NCBI RefSeq assembly: GCF_017498545.1
Contig: NZ_CP071793.1
Coordinates: 3,286,001-3,350,000, forward strand
Source of the DNA: Sulfidibacter corallicola
GTDB lineage: Bacteria > Acidobacteriota > Holophagae > Acanthopleuribacterales > Acanthopleuribacteraceae
Direction: 5' to 3'
DNA: 64,000 bases
Positions 42,679 through 52,651 of the stretch are shown here, piece by piece (positions within the stretch are counted from its first letter, which is position 1; each line of letters begins with the position of its first letter). Both the position numbers and the translations under genes were made by a program. Under the pieces are notes generated by a model, which did no database searches, was not told where the DNA came from, and saw nothing but the letters and a program-made list of their open reading frames with translations.

Positions 42679-44388
42679 TCATTTAAGGCGGACGACCGCT
42701 TCTTGTTCCATTAGCATCTTGTCGGTTTTGATGTCGCGCACCGTCGCCACCAACCAACGATCTTCGTTGATGCCGAAGCTGACCTCCAAACGCGCGTTGC
42801 GGTCGCTGGGCATGTGCGGCGGATTCAAGGTACCGAAAGTGGGATCGTTCTCGTTGAGGGGAATCACCACCGGCCCCTCCTGCTCGCGCTCCCGGTCCAT
42901 GCGATGAAGCCGGCCCTGGCCGTCCCAAACGAACTCCTGCAAATCTCCGTGACGGCGGCCCAACTCGCAAATGACCAGGCGAAACAAATCCTCCGGCTCG
43001 CCCGTGGCGCAGGTGGGCACCAATCGCTTCTTCCAGAAATCGGGCGCCGTGGGGAACACCGTGCCGGCCGGTACCACCACGTGGTGCTGCGGTTCGCGCG
43101 TCTTGGCGTCGTGGGTCACCACCGCGTAGTCGTGGGTGATGAAATCGGTGGTGACCTGACTTCCGTCGGCGAACACGCTGCCTCCGTATGCCACCGCGAA
43201 GAAGGGCTGCCAGGCCCGCACGCGGTCGCGACCGTAGCGATCTTCCGCCAACCGGTAGATGCCCGGCAACAGACTGGAGCCACCCACCATCAGCACCTCG
43301 CCGAAATCACGTTCGAAAATGCCCAGCCGCTCGGCCTGACGCGCAATGGAATCCATCGCTTCCTTCACGTTTCGATAGACACCCTGGGTCTCCATCAACT
43401 GGATCAATTCCTCGCGTGAGACCTCCAGCGGTTCCTTGACGAGGTCGCCCTGCATCTTGAGAATCATGTCGAAGGACCGCATCCCTTCCGGCGGCTCCAG
43501 GAAAAAACTGGTTTTTTCTTCGAAAAAGAGACGCTCCTTGACGCTGCGCGCTTCGGAAAGCATGGCACGCGCCCACCAGGCCTCGACCATTTCCGAAACG
43601 CGTTGCAAGTCGAACCCCTTCGCCCGGCAGAAGTGCTCCAACAGCCAGGCGTCCACCTGGTTCCCACCCAGTTGAAGGCCCTCCTTGGCCAGTACCCGAC
43701 AGGTCCCCGAATGCTCCACCGTGCGCCGATCCATGCGGATCAGGGCCAGATCCAAGGTGCCGGCGCCGAAATCCACCACCAGGAACGGTCGATCGTCGTG
43801 CAATTTCAGCCCGTATCCCAAGGCGGCGGCCACCGGCTCGTCGACGAACTTGACCGTGCCCACCCCCAGCTCGCGCAGGAGCTGCTTGAGCACCGCGCGA
43901 TAGGGCTCGTAACAGTCCACCGGCGTACCGATCACGACCTTCTTCGGCCGGCGACCATCCAGCCGCTTGAGCTCTCGCATCAATTCGCGCAGGTACAGCT
44001 TGGCGACCGATCGAGCCGCCACCGACTTGCCACCCATGCGGGCCAAGGTGCGGTAACTGTCGCGCATCAACGCCGGCTTGAAGCACTGCACGAAGTGGGC
44101 GCCGTGGGTGTGGCGATCCCGCTCCAAGGCGGCCCGACCGATGTAGGCCCGACGCCCCAGGGAAAACCAACGATCCAGCACCGACCATCGAGCCATGCGC
44201 TCCTTGAAGGTTTTGGGCTCGACCATGAACACGCTGGAGGGAATCGAATAACGCACGTCGATTTCACTGCCCCCCTCGGGTTCGCGACAAAGCTCCTCGA
44301 AGTGAATCATGTCGGGATGGCCCGCATCGGGATTCCAACGCGCCACCGCGGTATTGCTGGTCCCCAAATCAATCGACCAAAAACTCAT
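42679..44388 (-). CDS. Hsp70-family ATPase, divergent
   Basis: A 569-residue actin-fold ATPase related to DnaK. The start at ATG 44388 (GGAG upstream) gives MSFWSIDLGTSNTAVARW, the phosphate-1 motif. KKVVIGTPVDC, VDEPVAAALGYG, the phosphate-2 motif VVDFGAGTLDLALI, and the adenosine motif VLMVGGSSLLPGIYRLAEDRYG follow in DnaK order. The region after about 400 is not a canonical substrate-binding domain plus lid; it contains THDYAVVTHD, VVVPAGTVFPT and a final beta-rich stretch. It is therefore a specialised Hsp70-like protein, not the housekeeping chaperone, and no dnaJ or grpE is adjacent. It follows two HEAT-repeat membrane proteins on the same strand (119-base gap). Confidence 0.9.
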   Translation of the reverse strand: MSFWSIDLGTSNTAVARWNPDAGHPDMIHFEELCREPEGGSEIDVRYSIPSSVFMVEPKTFKERMARWSVLDRWFSLGRRAYIGRAALERDRHTHGAHFVQCFKPALMRDSYRTLARMGGKSVAARSVAKLYLRELMRELKRLDGRRPKKVVIGTPVDCYEPYRAVLKQLLRELGVGTVKFVDEPVAAALGYGLKLHDDRPFLVVDFGAGTLDLALIRMDRRTVEHSGTCRVLAKEGLQLGGNQVDAWLLEHFCRAKGFDLQRVSEMVEAWWARAMLSEARSVKERLFFEEKTSFFLEPPEGMRSFDMILKMQGDLVKEPLEVSREELIQLMETQGVYRNVKEAMDSIARQAERLGIFERDFGEVLMVGGSSLLPGIYRLAEDRYGRDRVRAWQPFFAVAYGGSVFADGSQVTTDFITHDYAVVTHDAKTREPQHHVVVPAGTVFPTAPDFWKKRLVPTCATGEPEDLFRLVICELGRRHGDLQEFVWDGQGRLHRMDREREQEGPVVIPLNENDPTFGTLNPPHMPSDRNARLEVSFGINEDRWLVATVRDIKTDKMLMEQEAVVRLK

Positions 44389-44507
44389 GGATGCTCCATT
44401 TCTCACGGATTCCCGGACCTCGACATCCGAAAATCGAATTCAAACTGGGAAAGCGTCGTTCAAAACCGGGCCCGAAAGCCGAAGCGACGAGATTTCTCCC
44501 CTTTCTA

Positions 44508-45896
44508 TCACGACTTGGCCTCACGCTTCGCCATGTGATCGACCGTCGCGGTGGCCCGCTGCTCCGAAAAACTGAGTTCGCCGCCGCGATCGGCGGTATC
44601 CGCCAAACTGAGCTGGCCGCGGTCGACATCCTCCTCGGCGACACTGATGAAGCCGGATTCGTCGCCACGCAGTCCCAGCCGGCCCTGAATCTCGGCAATC
44701 GCCAGACTCGCGGCTTGGCGACACTCCGGGAACCGTTCGCGTGCCAATGCCAGGGCCTCGATCGAGGCGCGATCTCCGCATTTGCTCAGCGCCTCGGCCG
44801 CCTCGCACTGCAATCCCTCATCCGGTTCCATCAATACCCGGATCAGAAAGGGAAGGACCCGCGAATCCTCGAACCGCGGCATGATCTCGATGATTCGGTC
44901 GCGGTGCCGGTGATTGAGATGCTGTCGAAACGCCGCAATCAAATGGGGAATCGCGGTCGGGTCACGCAACTCGCCCAACTGGGTGCAAGCGCCGTCCAGC
45001 AATTCCGGGTAGCCGAGTGCATCGCACGAAAGGGTTCGTTGCATATCGGCGGGCAACCGGTCGATGCCGATGAACAGGATCGGCGCCAATGGGGCGTAGA
45101 TATGGGGAAAGAGGGCGCGGTAACCGCTTAGGGGATGTTCGACACCTGTCCAAATCTTCAGAAACCCCAGTTCAGGAGACCACGACTTGGGAGGAGGTTC
45201 TCCCCCGATCATGGGGGTTTCCGGCGGAAGGTAGCGCACCCACACAAATAGGTTGGTGGTGCGAAAAAGTGCGCTGGGATCCAGGTAAATATTTTTCTGA
45301 AGCCGCCGCTCGAGAGAAATTTGGTCGAAAAGATTCTTTTTCAGCGCAACCGCCGAGGCCACCGCTCGATGGGCCTGACCCAGCCGGTAGGGAGATCTAC
45401 CCACCTTTTTATTGGTTTTCACTTGAAGGGTTACATAGATCCCGGAAACATAGATGCGAACATCACCGAGGGACATGAGCAGATCGCGGCTTTCTTTGGG
45501 GAAATAGGCTAGAACCCGATCGTCCTGGCCACCCACGGCGAAGCGGTCGTCGAATGATGGGTCGCCGGTCTGGTAGAAACCGGTGACCTGATACTCCGAG
45601 CCGGTTTGGTCGCGAACCGTAACCCCCAACGAGAGCGGAAGTTCGCGTTCGAAAGGGATGGTCAAAACCTGGGCCTTGGTATCGACGATGAACGATTCTT
45701 TTTCGAACTCACCGCAAATCAGGTATTTGGGCGTAGGTCCCCCATCGGAATCAGGTGGCGAGGTCAGGACGGCACCCATCTCCCGAAGCTTGTGCCGCAC
45801 CAGACGACGGGCATCGAGCTGGGCGAGTTTACCGAGCCCCCAGAATACCACCGGCCCACCGACCAACACACTCAGCCAAAAAGTCCCCGGATCCAT
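44508..45896 (-). CDS. Membrane-anchored HEAT-repeat protein, paralogue A
   Basis: A 462-residue protein: an N-terminal membrane helix (FWLSVLVGGPVVFWGLGKL), a beta-rich region with YQTGDPSFDDRFAVGG (a DUF3137-like GDPxFDxxF pattern), and C-terminal HEAT-type helical pairs (GELRDPTAIPHLIAAFRQH, FEDSRVLPFLIRVLMEPDE, LQCEAAEALSKCGDRASIEAL). It ends with a low-complexity tail containing GQLSLADTADRGGELSFSEQ. It is paralogous to the next gene upstream (46285-47724) in the GDP motif region, the AVALKKNL segment, HEAT repeats and the tail. GGGAG precedes ATG 45896. HEAT repeats suggest a scaffold; the adjacent Hsp70-like ATPase is the likely partner by position only. Confidence 0.8.
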   Translation of the reverse strand: MDPGTFWLSVLVGGPVVFWGLGKLAQLDARRLVRHKLREMGAVLTSPPDSDGGPTPKYLICGEFEKESFIVDTKAQVLTIPFERELPLSLGVTVRDQTGSEYQVTGFYQTGDPSFDDRFAVGGQDDRVLAYFPKESRDLLMSLGDVRIYVSGIYVTLQVKTNKKVGRSPYRLGQAHRAVASAVALKKNLFDQISLERRLQKNIYLDPSALFRTTNLFVWVRYLPPETPMIGGEPPPKSWSPELGFLKIWTGVEHPLSGYRALFPHIYAPLAPILFIGIDRLPADMQRTLSCDALGYPELLDGACTQLGELRDPTAIPHLIAAFRQHLNHRHRDRIIEIMPRFEDSRVLPFLIRVLMEPDEGLQCEAAEALSKCGDRASIEALALARERFPECRQAASLAIAEIQGRLGLRGDESGFISVAEEDVDRGQLSLADTADRGGELSFSEQRATATVDHMAKREAKS

Positions 45897-46284
45897 GACG
45901 ACTCCCGATAGTCAGATGATCCCGCAACGGTGAACCAATGATCCCACACCGTTCAACGGGCGCTTATGTCGTGCTCCATACAACTATGAGCGCGAAATGC
46001 GGCCAATCGAAGCCAAAAAAATCGCATCCTGTTGGGTTTACCTACCGAGCGACCCCGTCGGGTTAGTTTTTCCCATCCAAAAGGGGAACTTTTTGAAGGG
46101 GTCGCTTCGAATCGGCCGGGCGCCACAGGTGATCCGGTTTCAGCCAATGGATGCCTCGCCTCAGCTAATCAGACATTACAAGAGCTTTGCCGAGAGTCGA
46201 CACCTGAGAGCCGATGCCGGGCCCAACCAGCCGAGCCGACTTGCCGGGTGCGATCTTTCCCTTTCCAGGTGGGCACGGGCCCGG
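45897..46284. other. Gap between the two HEAT-protein genes
   Basis: About 390 bases without a credible gene. A possible 64-residue frame on the minus strand (45953-46147) lacks a ribosome site and any similarity I recognise. Confidence 0.4.
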
Positions 46285-47724
46285 TCACGAGCCGGGATCG
46301 CGATCGCCGGTCTCCGTGGCTGCGGAACGATCCGCCAGGTCGAGGCGGCCGGCCTGGTCCTGATCGCCGATCAGGCTGAGACCCCCGGCATGCTCGCGTT
46401 CCCCCGACACGCTGATCATGCCGCGCGCTTCGGAGGTCAGACCCAAACGGTCCTGAATTCCGCGGATCGCCACCGAAATATTGCCGGCCAGGCGGGGGTT
46501 TCGTTCACGAAGGGCCACGAGTCGTTCGATCGTGTCGTATTCACCGCAACGAGCCAAGGCCGCAATCACGACATTCGGATTTACCAGAGTCCATTTACGG
46601 GGTATCAAATCCAACAGGTATCGGCATGCCTTCGGGCCCCCAAGCCGACCGATCGCCTGCAGGACCGCGGCCTGGGTTTCGGGTTCCTGAAAGCGGTAAC
46701 GGCAGGCGAACAGATCGTCGAGAGCACCGCGATCACCCATTTCGGCGATTCCGCTTACGGCCTCTTCCACCAACGGACGGTGAACCAGCGCGCCGCGCAA
46801 GATGCGGGCCCGTAATCCAGGCTCGCGCGTGGCCAATTCGCGTGCCAGGTACGGCGCCAGTTTGGCCGTGAAACCCGGGAGGAACTCTCCTGCCAGCCGC
46901 TCGAACGCCGCGCCCTCCCGGAGCAATAACTCCAGCAACCGAATCTCCTGACTCGGCAGGGGAAATCCTTCGGGCCTCTCGAATCCGGGCGGCTGAATCC
47001 GACCGGTTTCCTTATCGCGATGGTGTTGCAACCACAAGCCCAGGAAGTTCACGCGAACGTCCTCGACGGGATCGCCGGCGATGATCTGCCACATCCGGTC
47101 GGTGGTGACACGCGTGCGCAACAGGTTCTTCTTCAAAGTCGAGACATCTTCGAAAACCTGTGCCATGTTGCCGATTCTCACGGGAGAGGCCACGCCCTTC
47201 AAGTGACCCCGCAACGAAAAGGGCAGCAGCAATTTGTCCAAAAAAGTCACGCGAATGCCTTCGTGGGTGAGGGTCAGGTGTCCCAGACGCCGAATCAGCA
47301 CCCTACTTTGATGGTCCAGATAACTCAAAGCCCGATAATCGGAACTCCAAAGATCGAAACGCGCGTCGAAGGCCGGGTCGCCGGTCTGGAAAAATTGACC
47401 GTAGGAAGATTCGGAACCCTTCGCCACGAGGGTGAACTGTGCCTCCAGAGGCTGACTGAACGGAAAGTCCAAGGCAAGCGCCTTGGGGTCGAACCGAAAG
47501 TCGTGGCCCCGCCCGCTACCGGCCACGGGATAGCTGCCCACGTATTGCGGGTCGGCCTGCATCATTCGGACTCCAAGCGAGGCGAGCTTGGATTTGACGC
47601 GCATCCGATTGACGCGATTCACGAGGTAGGAGTAGACCATCGGCGTCACCTCGATAAGGGCAATAAAGGTCCAACACACAAACAGAGGAATGAGAAAAGA
47701 GATGCGATCCAGGAAAAAATCCAA
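46285..47724 (-). CDS. Membrane-anchored HEAT-repeat protein, paralogue B
   Basis: A 479-residue protein with the same plan as the gene at 44508. A membrane helix (ISFLIPLFVCWTFIALIEVTPMVY) is followed by FFQTGDPAFDARFDLW, DVSTLKKNLL and C-terminal HEAT pairs (REPGLRARILRGALVHRPLVEEAV, FQEPETQAAVLQAIGRLGG). The tail GGLSLIGDQDQAGRLDLADRS mirrors that of paralogue A. Translation appears to start at a TTG (47724), with GAGG about ten bases upstream. The two proteins look like an old tandem duplication that has diverged. The function is unknown; a membrane-bound scaffold is the simplest reading. Confidence 0.78.
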   Translation of the reverse strand: MDFFLDRISFLIPLFVCWTFIALIEVTPMVYSYLVNRVNRMRVKSKLASLGVRMMQADPQYVGSYPVAGSGRGHDFRFDPKALALDFPFSQPLEAQFTLVAKGSESSYGQFFQTGDPAFDARFDLWSSDYRALSYLDHQSRVLIRRLGHLTLTHEGIRVTFLDKLLLPFSLRGHLKGVASPVRIGNMAQVFEDVSTLKKNLLRTRVTTDRMWQIIAGDPVEDVRVNFLGLWLQHHRDKETGRIQPPGFERPEGFPLPSQEIRLLELLLREGAAFERLAGEFLPGFTAKLAPYLARELATREPGLRARILRGALVHRPLVEEAVSGIAEMGDRGALDDLFACRYRFQEPETQAAVLQAIGRLGGPKACRYLLDLIPRKWTLVNPNVVIAALARCGEYDTIERLVALRERNPRLAGNISVAIRGIQDRLGLTSEARGMISVSGEREHAGGLSLIGDQDQAGRLDLADRSAATETGDRDPGS

Positions 47725-47867
47725 GTTGCAACCTCGGTGGAAAGGCAGGGCGAGAGCATATCCCGTAACGATTTCGGGTGTTTGGCCTATGTTCCATCAT
47801 AGGCCAAGCGCCGCGCTCGTTCTCTCGGTTCGGGCGCAAAACGCACCCGCCAAGGGAATCCAGCCTC

Positions 47868-49184
47868 TCAATCCACCAACTTCAGTTCGCGCAACAGCTC
47901 GGAGGTTCGGCCGATGGCACCCCGGTGGCGCGCGAGAAACGCCTGAGCGCGACGGGACATGGCTTGCAGACCGTCGCCGTCCTCGAGCATGTCCCCAAGC
48001 ACCGGCGCCACCTCGGCCGCGTGGGCCACGACGCGGATCGCCGCTTCGTCCAAGGCTTCGGCCACTTCGCGCCGAAAATTCTCGGTCGAGGGGCCCATCA
48101 CGGCCGGCGTACCGGCCTGGAGCGATTCCAGGAAGTTCTGACCGCCGCGGTCGTTGAAACTACCGCCGATCAGGCTGAGTTTGGCGAACGGATAACAGGA
48201 GGCCAGCTCGCCGAAGGTGTCCAGCACCAGCACGCGCGGATCGGTACCCTTCGATCCGGGATCGGCCAGATCCTTCAAGGCGGAACGAAGTACGGGGGGC
48301 GCCTCGGCCAAGGCCTCACCGAGCGCCGCGAGATGCTGGTCCAGGTACTCCAAATGACGCGGCGCCCACAGCAGGCGCAGCTCGGGAAAACGGCGCATCA
48401 ACGCCGCGGCCTGGGGCACCAGGAGCGGCACCTCGTCGTGGCTGATGGAGGCGAAGACCAGGGTGGGTTTGTCGCGTGCCAGCCAGTCGCGCAACTCGCT
48501 CTCGGCCAACGGCCGGGCCTTCAGATCGAATTTCATGTTGCCGGTCACCCGCATTCGCTCGGGCGGGAGACCGAACTGGGAGAATCGATCGATGTCGGTG
48601 CCGCCCCGCGCCCCAACCATCGTCAGGTGATCGAAAATTCTCCGAAAAAAGGGATTGCGACGATGCCGCAGGGTCTTGGGACCCAGCCGCCCGTTGACGA
48701 TGATCACCCGAGCCCCCGCCTTGGTGGCGCCGGCGAACAGGTTGGGCCAGATCTCGGTTTCCACGAGCAACAGTTCGGGCCAGGATCGACGACCCAACAG
48801 GCGCCGGTAACAGAAAGGCAAATCCCAGGGAAGAAAATGGATGCGATCCGTGCGGTCGGCATGGCCGAGTGACTGCTTGAAATGATGGTAACCCGCCGGC
48901 GTGGTGGCGGTCACCAACCAGTCGTCGTGGCTGCCCGGCGGCAGCGCATCGAGCAGCGCCATGGCGATTTTCGCTTCCCCCAGGCTGACCGCATGAAGCC
49001 AGACCCGGGGTTGGAACGAGATGGGCGAAGGCCACAGGCGCGCCCGCAGCCAGGATCCCACCTTCGGGCGCAGCAGGGCGATCAACGGCAAGGCCAGGGA
49101 AAGGAGAGCAAACACGAGACGCGCCAAGGATTGATAGACGATGGCCCAAAGAAACGCGCGAAAGCGCAGTGCTGTTGCGTTCAT
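47868..49184 (-). CDS. waaA: 3-deoxy-D-manno-octulosonic acid transferase (KDO transferase)
   Basis: Adds KDO from CMP-KDO to lipid A precursor at the inner membrane, the first step of LPS core synthesis. The 438-residue GT30 protein has a membrane-bound N-terminal helix (FALLSLALPLIALL), VWLHAVSLGEAKIAMALL (the usual WxHxxSxGE motif), TATTPAGY, LPWDLPFCYRRLL, LLVETEIWPNLF, VNGRL, VTGNMKFD and SLIGGSFNDRGGQNFLES with TPAVMGPSTENF. All fit KdtA/WaaA. A good GGTAGGA site precedes ATG 49184. It is upstream of the HEAT/Hsp70 genes on the same strand (gap 143 bases). It supports a Gram-negative outer membrane. Confidence 0.95.
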   Translation of the reverse strand: MNATALRFRAFLWAIVYQSLARLVFALLSLALPLIALLRPKVGSWLRARLWPSPISFQPRVWLHAVSLGEAKIAMALLDALPPGSHDDWLVTATTPAGYHHFKQSLGHADRTDRIHFLPWDLPFCYRRLLGRRSWPELLLVETEIWPNLFAGATKAGARVIIVNGRLGPKTLRHRRNPFFRRIFDHLTMVGARGGTDIDRFSQFGLPPERMRVTGNMKFDLKARPLAESELRDWLARDKPTLVFASISHDEVPLLVPQAAALMRRFPELRLLWAPRHLEYLDQHLAALGEALAEAPPVLRSALKDLADPGSKGTDPRVLVLDTFGELASCYPFAKLSLIGGSFNDRGGQNFLESLQAGTPAVMGPSTENFRREVAEALDEAAIRVVAHAAEVAPVLGDMLEDGDGLQAMSRRAQAFLARHRGAIGRTSELLRELKLVD

Positions 49185-49664
49185 ATTCCTACCTGTCGGC
49201 TTGTGGATCGTCGCATTCGCGGAAGATGCAGGGTCGATGTCGCCATTCCCGGAAACGGCGGTTTCGATCGGGGCGAGCCCCCCACCGCGATCCCGGTCCC
49301 CCGCGCCGCGGCCCTTGCCGTGTCGAGGGTTGCGACAGCGGAGAGGCGAAGCCCGCGAGACGTTGGAAAGGTATGGCTATCAAGGGATTCATCACGATGA
49401 GAAACCGCTGGTATGTGCATGTTCCTTGCCATTGTTGACTGGGTGCCACGCGAAACTGTATGCTAGCATTGACAAAAAATGAATTAAACCCAAGGGGGCG
49501 ATTCGGGTGCATGCGAGGTTCCAGATCGTTGGAGCGACACAGGTTGGGAAAATCAAGGGAACACCGAGACGACGCGGCGCGGGACTTCGCGATGCCGTGG
49601 CGACCCGACCGCGAACGACGCACCCCCACACATCGCCGAACTCGGGTTAAAAGGTGATGGAACC
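49185..49664. other. Divergent intergenic region between waaA and accA
   Basis: About 480 bases. It contains the accA promoter candidate at 49435-49464; otherwise I see no gene, repeat or RNA. Confidence 0.45.
49435..49464 (+). promoter_or_regulatory. Sigma-70 type promoter candidate for accA-recJ
   Basis: TTGACT (49435-49440) and TATGCT (49459-49464) are 18 bases apart. The transcript would have a leader of about 190 bases before accA. Confidence 0.55.
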
Positions 49665-50621
49665 ATGAGTAAAGATCTCAACGCCATCGAGGCACCCATC
49701 ATCGAGCTGAAAGCCAAGCTCGAGGGTCTCAAAGCACAACCACCTTCATCCAAACGCGACAAAGACATTGAAAAACACGAGCAAAAGCTGACCAAGCTGC
49801 AGCGCGACATCTACAGCAACCTCACCGAGTGGCAGACCTGCCAGGTCGCCCGCCATCCCAAACGTCCCTACACGCGCGACTACCTGCAGCACCTGTGTCC
49901 CGATTTCGAGGAACTCCACGGCGATCGCCGCTTCGCCGACGACCCGGCGATCATGGCCGGCTTCGGGACCTTCGAAGGCCGCGTGATCTGCCTGGTCGGC
50001 CACCAAAAGGGCCGCGACATCAAGCAAAAACTGCATCGCAACTTCGGTATGCCGCGCCCCGAGGGCTACCGCAAAGCACTGCGCATCATGAAGTTGGCCG
50101 AGAAATTCAAACGTCCCATCGTGTGCTTCATCGACACGCCGGGCGCCTACCCCGGCATCGACGCCGAGGAACGCGGCCAGGCCGAGGCGATCGCGCTCAA
50201 CCTCAAGGAAATGGCCACGCTGGAAGTGCCGATCATCGTCTACGTCATCGGCGAGGGCGGTTCCGGTGGCGCCTTGGCGATCGGTATCGGCGACCACGTC
50301 TGCATTCTGCGCAACGGCATCTATTCGGTGATCTCGCCGGAAGGGTGCGCCTCGATTCTTTGGAAAGACGCCGAGCAGGCCTCACAGGCCGCGGAGTCGC
50401 TGCACCTCACCTCCTCGCGCCTGAAGAAACTGGGCCTGGTGGACAGCATTTGCGACGAGCCGCCGGGCGGCGCCCACGCGCATCCGGAACTCATGTTGGA
50501 AAACCTGGCCGATCACCTGCGCGACCAGCTCACCCAGCTCTGCGACCAGTCGATCGACAAGCTCCTGGACGACCGTTACCGAAAATTCAGAAATATGGGC
50601 ATTTACGCTCAGGTAGGTTGA
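49665..50621 (+). CDS. accA: Acetyl-CoA carboxylase carboxyltransferase subunit alpha
   Basis: With AccD it transfers CO2 from carboxybiotin to acetyl-CoA, making malonyl-CoA for fatty acid synthesis. The 318-residue product has the usual length. An N-terminal coiled coil (IIELKAKLEGLKAQ) is followed by HPKRPYTRDYL, FEELHGDR, GHQKGRD, PEGYRKALRIMKLAEKF, FIDTPGAYPG, EERGQAEAIA, and the oxyanion glycine segments GEGGSGGALAIG and VISPEGCASILWKD. accD is not in the window. The recJ start codon lies one base after the accA stop, so the two genes are translationally coupled. Confidence 0.98.
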   Translation: MSKDLNAIEAPIIELKAKLEGLKAQPPSSKRDKDIEKHEQKLTKLQRDIYSNLTEWQTCQVARHPKRPYTRDYLQHLCPDFEELHGDRRFADDPAIMAGFGTFEGRVICLVGHQKGRDIKQKLHRNFGMPRPEGYRKALRIMKLAEKFKRPIVCFIDTPGAYPGIDAEERGQAEAIALNLKEMATLEVPIIVYVIGEGGSGGALAIGIGDHVCILRNGIYSVISPEGCASILWKDAEQASQAAESLHLTSSRLKKLGLVDSICDEPPGGAHAHPELMLENLADHLRDQLTQLCDQSIDKLLDDRYRKFRNMGIYAQVG

Positions 50622-50622
50622 A

Positions 50623-52308
50623 ATGGGCAAGGAGTGGCAAGTTCTCGAGCCCGACCCGGACCAAATCGACCAACTCTCCAAAACCTGCAAAATCGATCCG
50701 CTGCTCGCCAAATGCCTGCTGAACCGCAACATTCCCGAGTACCAGGAAGTGGAGGAATTCCTCCATCCCTGCGCCTACGAACCGCCCGACCCGTTCCTCG
50801 TCCCCGACATGCACAAGGCCGTGGCCCGCATCGAGCGCGCCCTGGCCAACGGGGAACGCATCTGCATCTACGGTGACTACGACGCCGACGGCGTCACCGC
50901 CATCGCCATCCTGACCCGAGCCCTGAAGGAGCTGGGCGGGGACGTGTTCTATTACATCCCCGATCGCTTCTTCGAGGGAGTCGGTCTGCATTGCGAACGG
51001 CTGCGCCAGCTCAAGGACGAGGAAAACGTCAGCCTGGTGATCACCGTCGATACCGGTACCCGGGCGTTCGAAGAAATGGATTTCGCCAACGAGATGGCCC
51101 TGGACGTGATCATCACCGATCACCACACGCCCGACAAGGAGAGCCCCAAGGCCCTCGCCGTGCTCAACCCCAAGGCCGAGGGCTCCGAGTACCCGTTCAC
51201 GGAGCTTTCCGGCGCGGGCGTGGCCTTCAAGCTGGTACAGGCCCTGGATCACCGGTTTCCGGGGACCCTCCTGCTGGGCGACTATCTCAAGATCGCCGCC
51301 ATCGGGACCATCGCCGACATGGTCCCGCTGCGGGAGGAGAACCGCTGGATCGTGGCCCGAGGCCTGCGCGAGATCAATCGCGAGGACCAGGGACCGATTC
51401 GCTGCCTGTTGCGCAAACTCGGCGTACGCGGCTTCGCCAACGCGCTGGACATCAGCTTCAAGGTGGCGCCGCGCATCAACGCTCCCGGCCGCTTGGGCGA
51501 CCCCGATACGGCGATCGCCTTCTTCCGCTGCCAGTCCTCGCGGGACATCAACCGCATCGTGGACACCATGGACGGCATGAATTCGGTGCGCCAGATGTTG
51601 GAACGCGATCTGGAAGCCAAAATCAACCTCCAGCTTCGCCACGCCTACCGCAAGTGTCTGCCGCCCTTCATCCTGGTGGCGGGCCGCCACTGGCACCGCG
51701 GCATCCTGGGCATCATGGCCTGCAAGATTCTCCGTCGTTACCGCCGTCCGGCCTGCGTGCTCTCGTTCGACGACCACGAGGCGCACGGATCCATTCGCGG
51801 TACTTCGGGCCTCAACATCCTGGAGCCGATGCATCACATCGCCTCCCTGCTGAACAGCTTCGGGGGACACCCGGAAGCGGCCGGCGTCTCGTTGCCGGTC
51901 ACCAACGTGCCCCAATTCCGGGACCGCATGAACGAGCTGTTGGCGGCCCAGAGCCTGGCCTCGGGTCACCAGAGCATCTCCTATGTGGATGCCGTGGTCG
52001 ACTGGCGGGACCTGGACAAGAAACTGTTCACCATCATCTCCAAACTGGAGCCGTTCGGCATCGGCAACCACATGCCCGCCTTCATGACCGCCAACCTGAT
52101 CTTGGAATCCGAACCGGTGCGCCGCGGCCCCTGGTTCCATTTCGAGGCCAGCGACGGCCAGGTGGCGCGCAAGTGCAGCTTCTACCATCCATCCGAACTC
52201 AGCGAACAATTCGAGCGGTTCGACTCGGTCGACCTGGTCTATTCGCTCACGCCCTTTCGCGACGAGTACCAGGTCCAAATTATCGAGATGCGCCCCTCGG
52301 AGGGGTGA
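50623..52308 (+). CDS. recJ: Single-stranded-DNA-specific exonuclease RecJ
   Basis: 5'-3' ssDNA exonuclease of the DHH family that acts in recombination and mismatch repair. The 561-residue product has the DHH motifs in order: GDYDADG (84-90, metal-binding aspartates), TVDTG (141-145), DHH (166-168), then the DHHA1 motif GGHPEAAGVSLP and a C-terminal OB-like region. RINAPGRLGD and HWHRGILGI are typical RecJ segments. ATG 50623 has AGGTAGG upstream, inside the end of accA. The pairing with accA is a chromosomal arrangement rather than a functional link that I know of. Confidence 0.97.
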   Translation: MGKEWQVLEPDPDQIDQLSKTCKIDPLLAKCLLNRNIPEYQEVEEFLHPCAYEPPDPFLVPDMHKAVARIERALANGERICIYGDYDADGVTAIAILTRALKELGGDVFYYIPDRFFEGVGLHCERLRQLKDEENVSLVITVDTGTRAFEEMDFANEMALDVIITDHHTPDKESPKALAVLNPKAEGSEYPFTELSGAGVAFKLVQALDHRFPGTLLLGDYLKIAAIGTIADMVPLREENRWIVARGLREINREDQGPIRCLLRKLGVRGFANALDISFKVAPRINAPGRLGDPDTAIAFFRCQSSRDINRIVDTMDGMNSVRQMLERDLEAKINLQLRHAYRKCLPPFILVAGRHWHRGILGIMACKILRRYRRPACVLSFDDHEAHGSIRGTSGLNILEPMHHIASLLNSFGGHPEAAGVSLPVTNVPQFRDRMNELLAAQSLASGHQSISYVDAVVDWRDLDKKLFTIISKLEPFGIGNHMPAFMTANLILESEPVRRGPWFHFEASDGQVARKCSFYHPSELSEQFERFDSVDLVYSLTPFRDEYQVQIIEMRPSEG

Positions 52309-52651
52309 GCGTCTCGGGGGATGGACGCCGCTGGGTGCGGCGTATTCCCCTGGGACGCAACCGATTCGCCATTCGAAAGTTCGTGTCGCGACGGGTCTGC
52401 CATTGTAAACTAGGCGAAGGCCCTCGCGCCGGACGTTATCGCAACGGCCACGCGCGAAGCCGCGCCGCCGGATTCCTCCCCTCCCTACCCTGCTCGGAAC
52501 CGCGGCGACCGGGACGGTCAGGTACACGGCGGTCCCTTTCCCGGGGTCGAGCGATCCCCGGCCTTGCGTCCACCGGGCTTTGACGCTACGCTTAGCCCCC
52601 TTCGCATGGTCGCACCGTGAATCGCGAGGTCCCCATCAGGAAAACGAACCT
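52309..52651. other. Gap between recJ and the LptC/LptA-like gene
   Basis: About 340 bases, GC-rich, with no credible gene, repeat or terminator. Confidence 0.4.

Noticed and set aside
50587-52527. Open frame of 646 codons antisense to recJ
   Set aside because: RecJ motifs are complete on the plus strand; the antisense product is a composition artefact.
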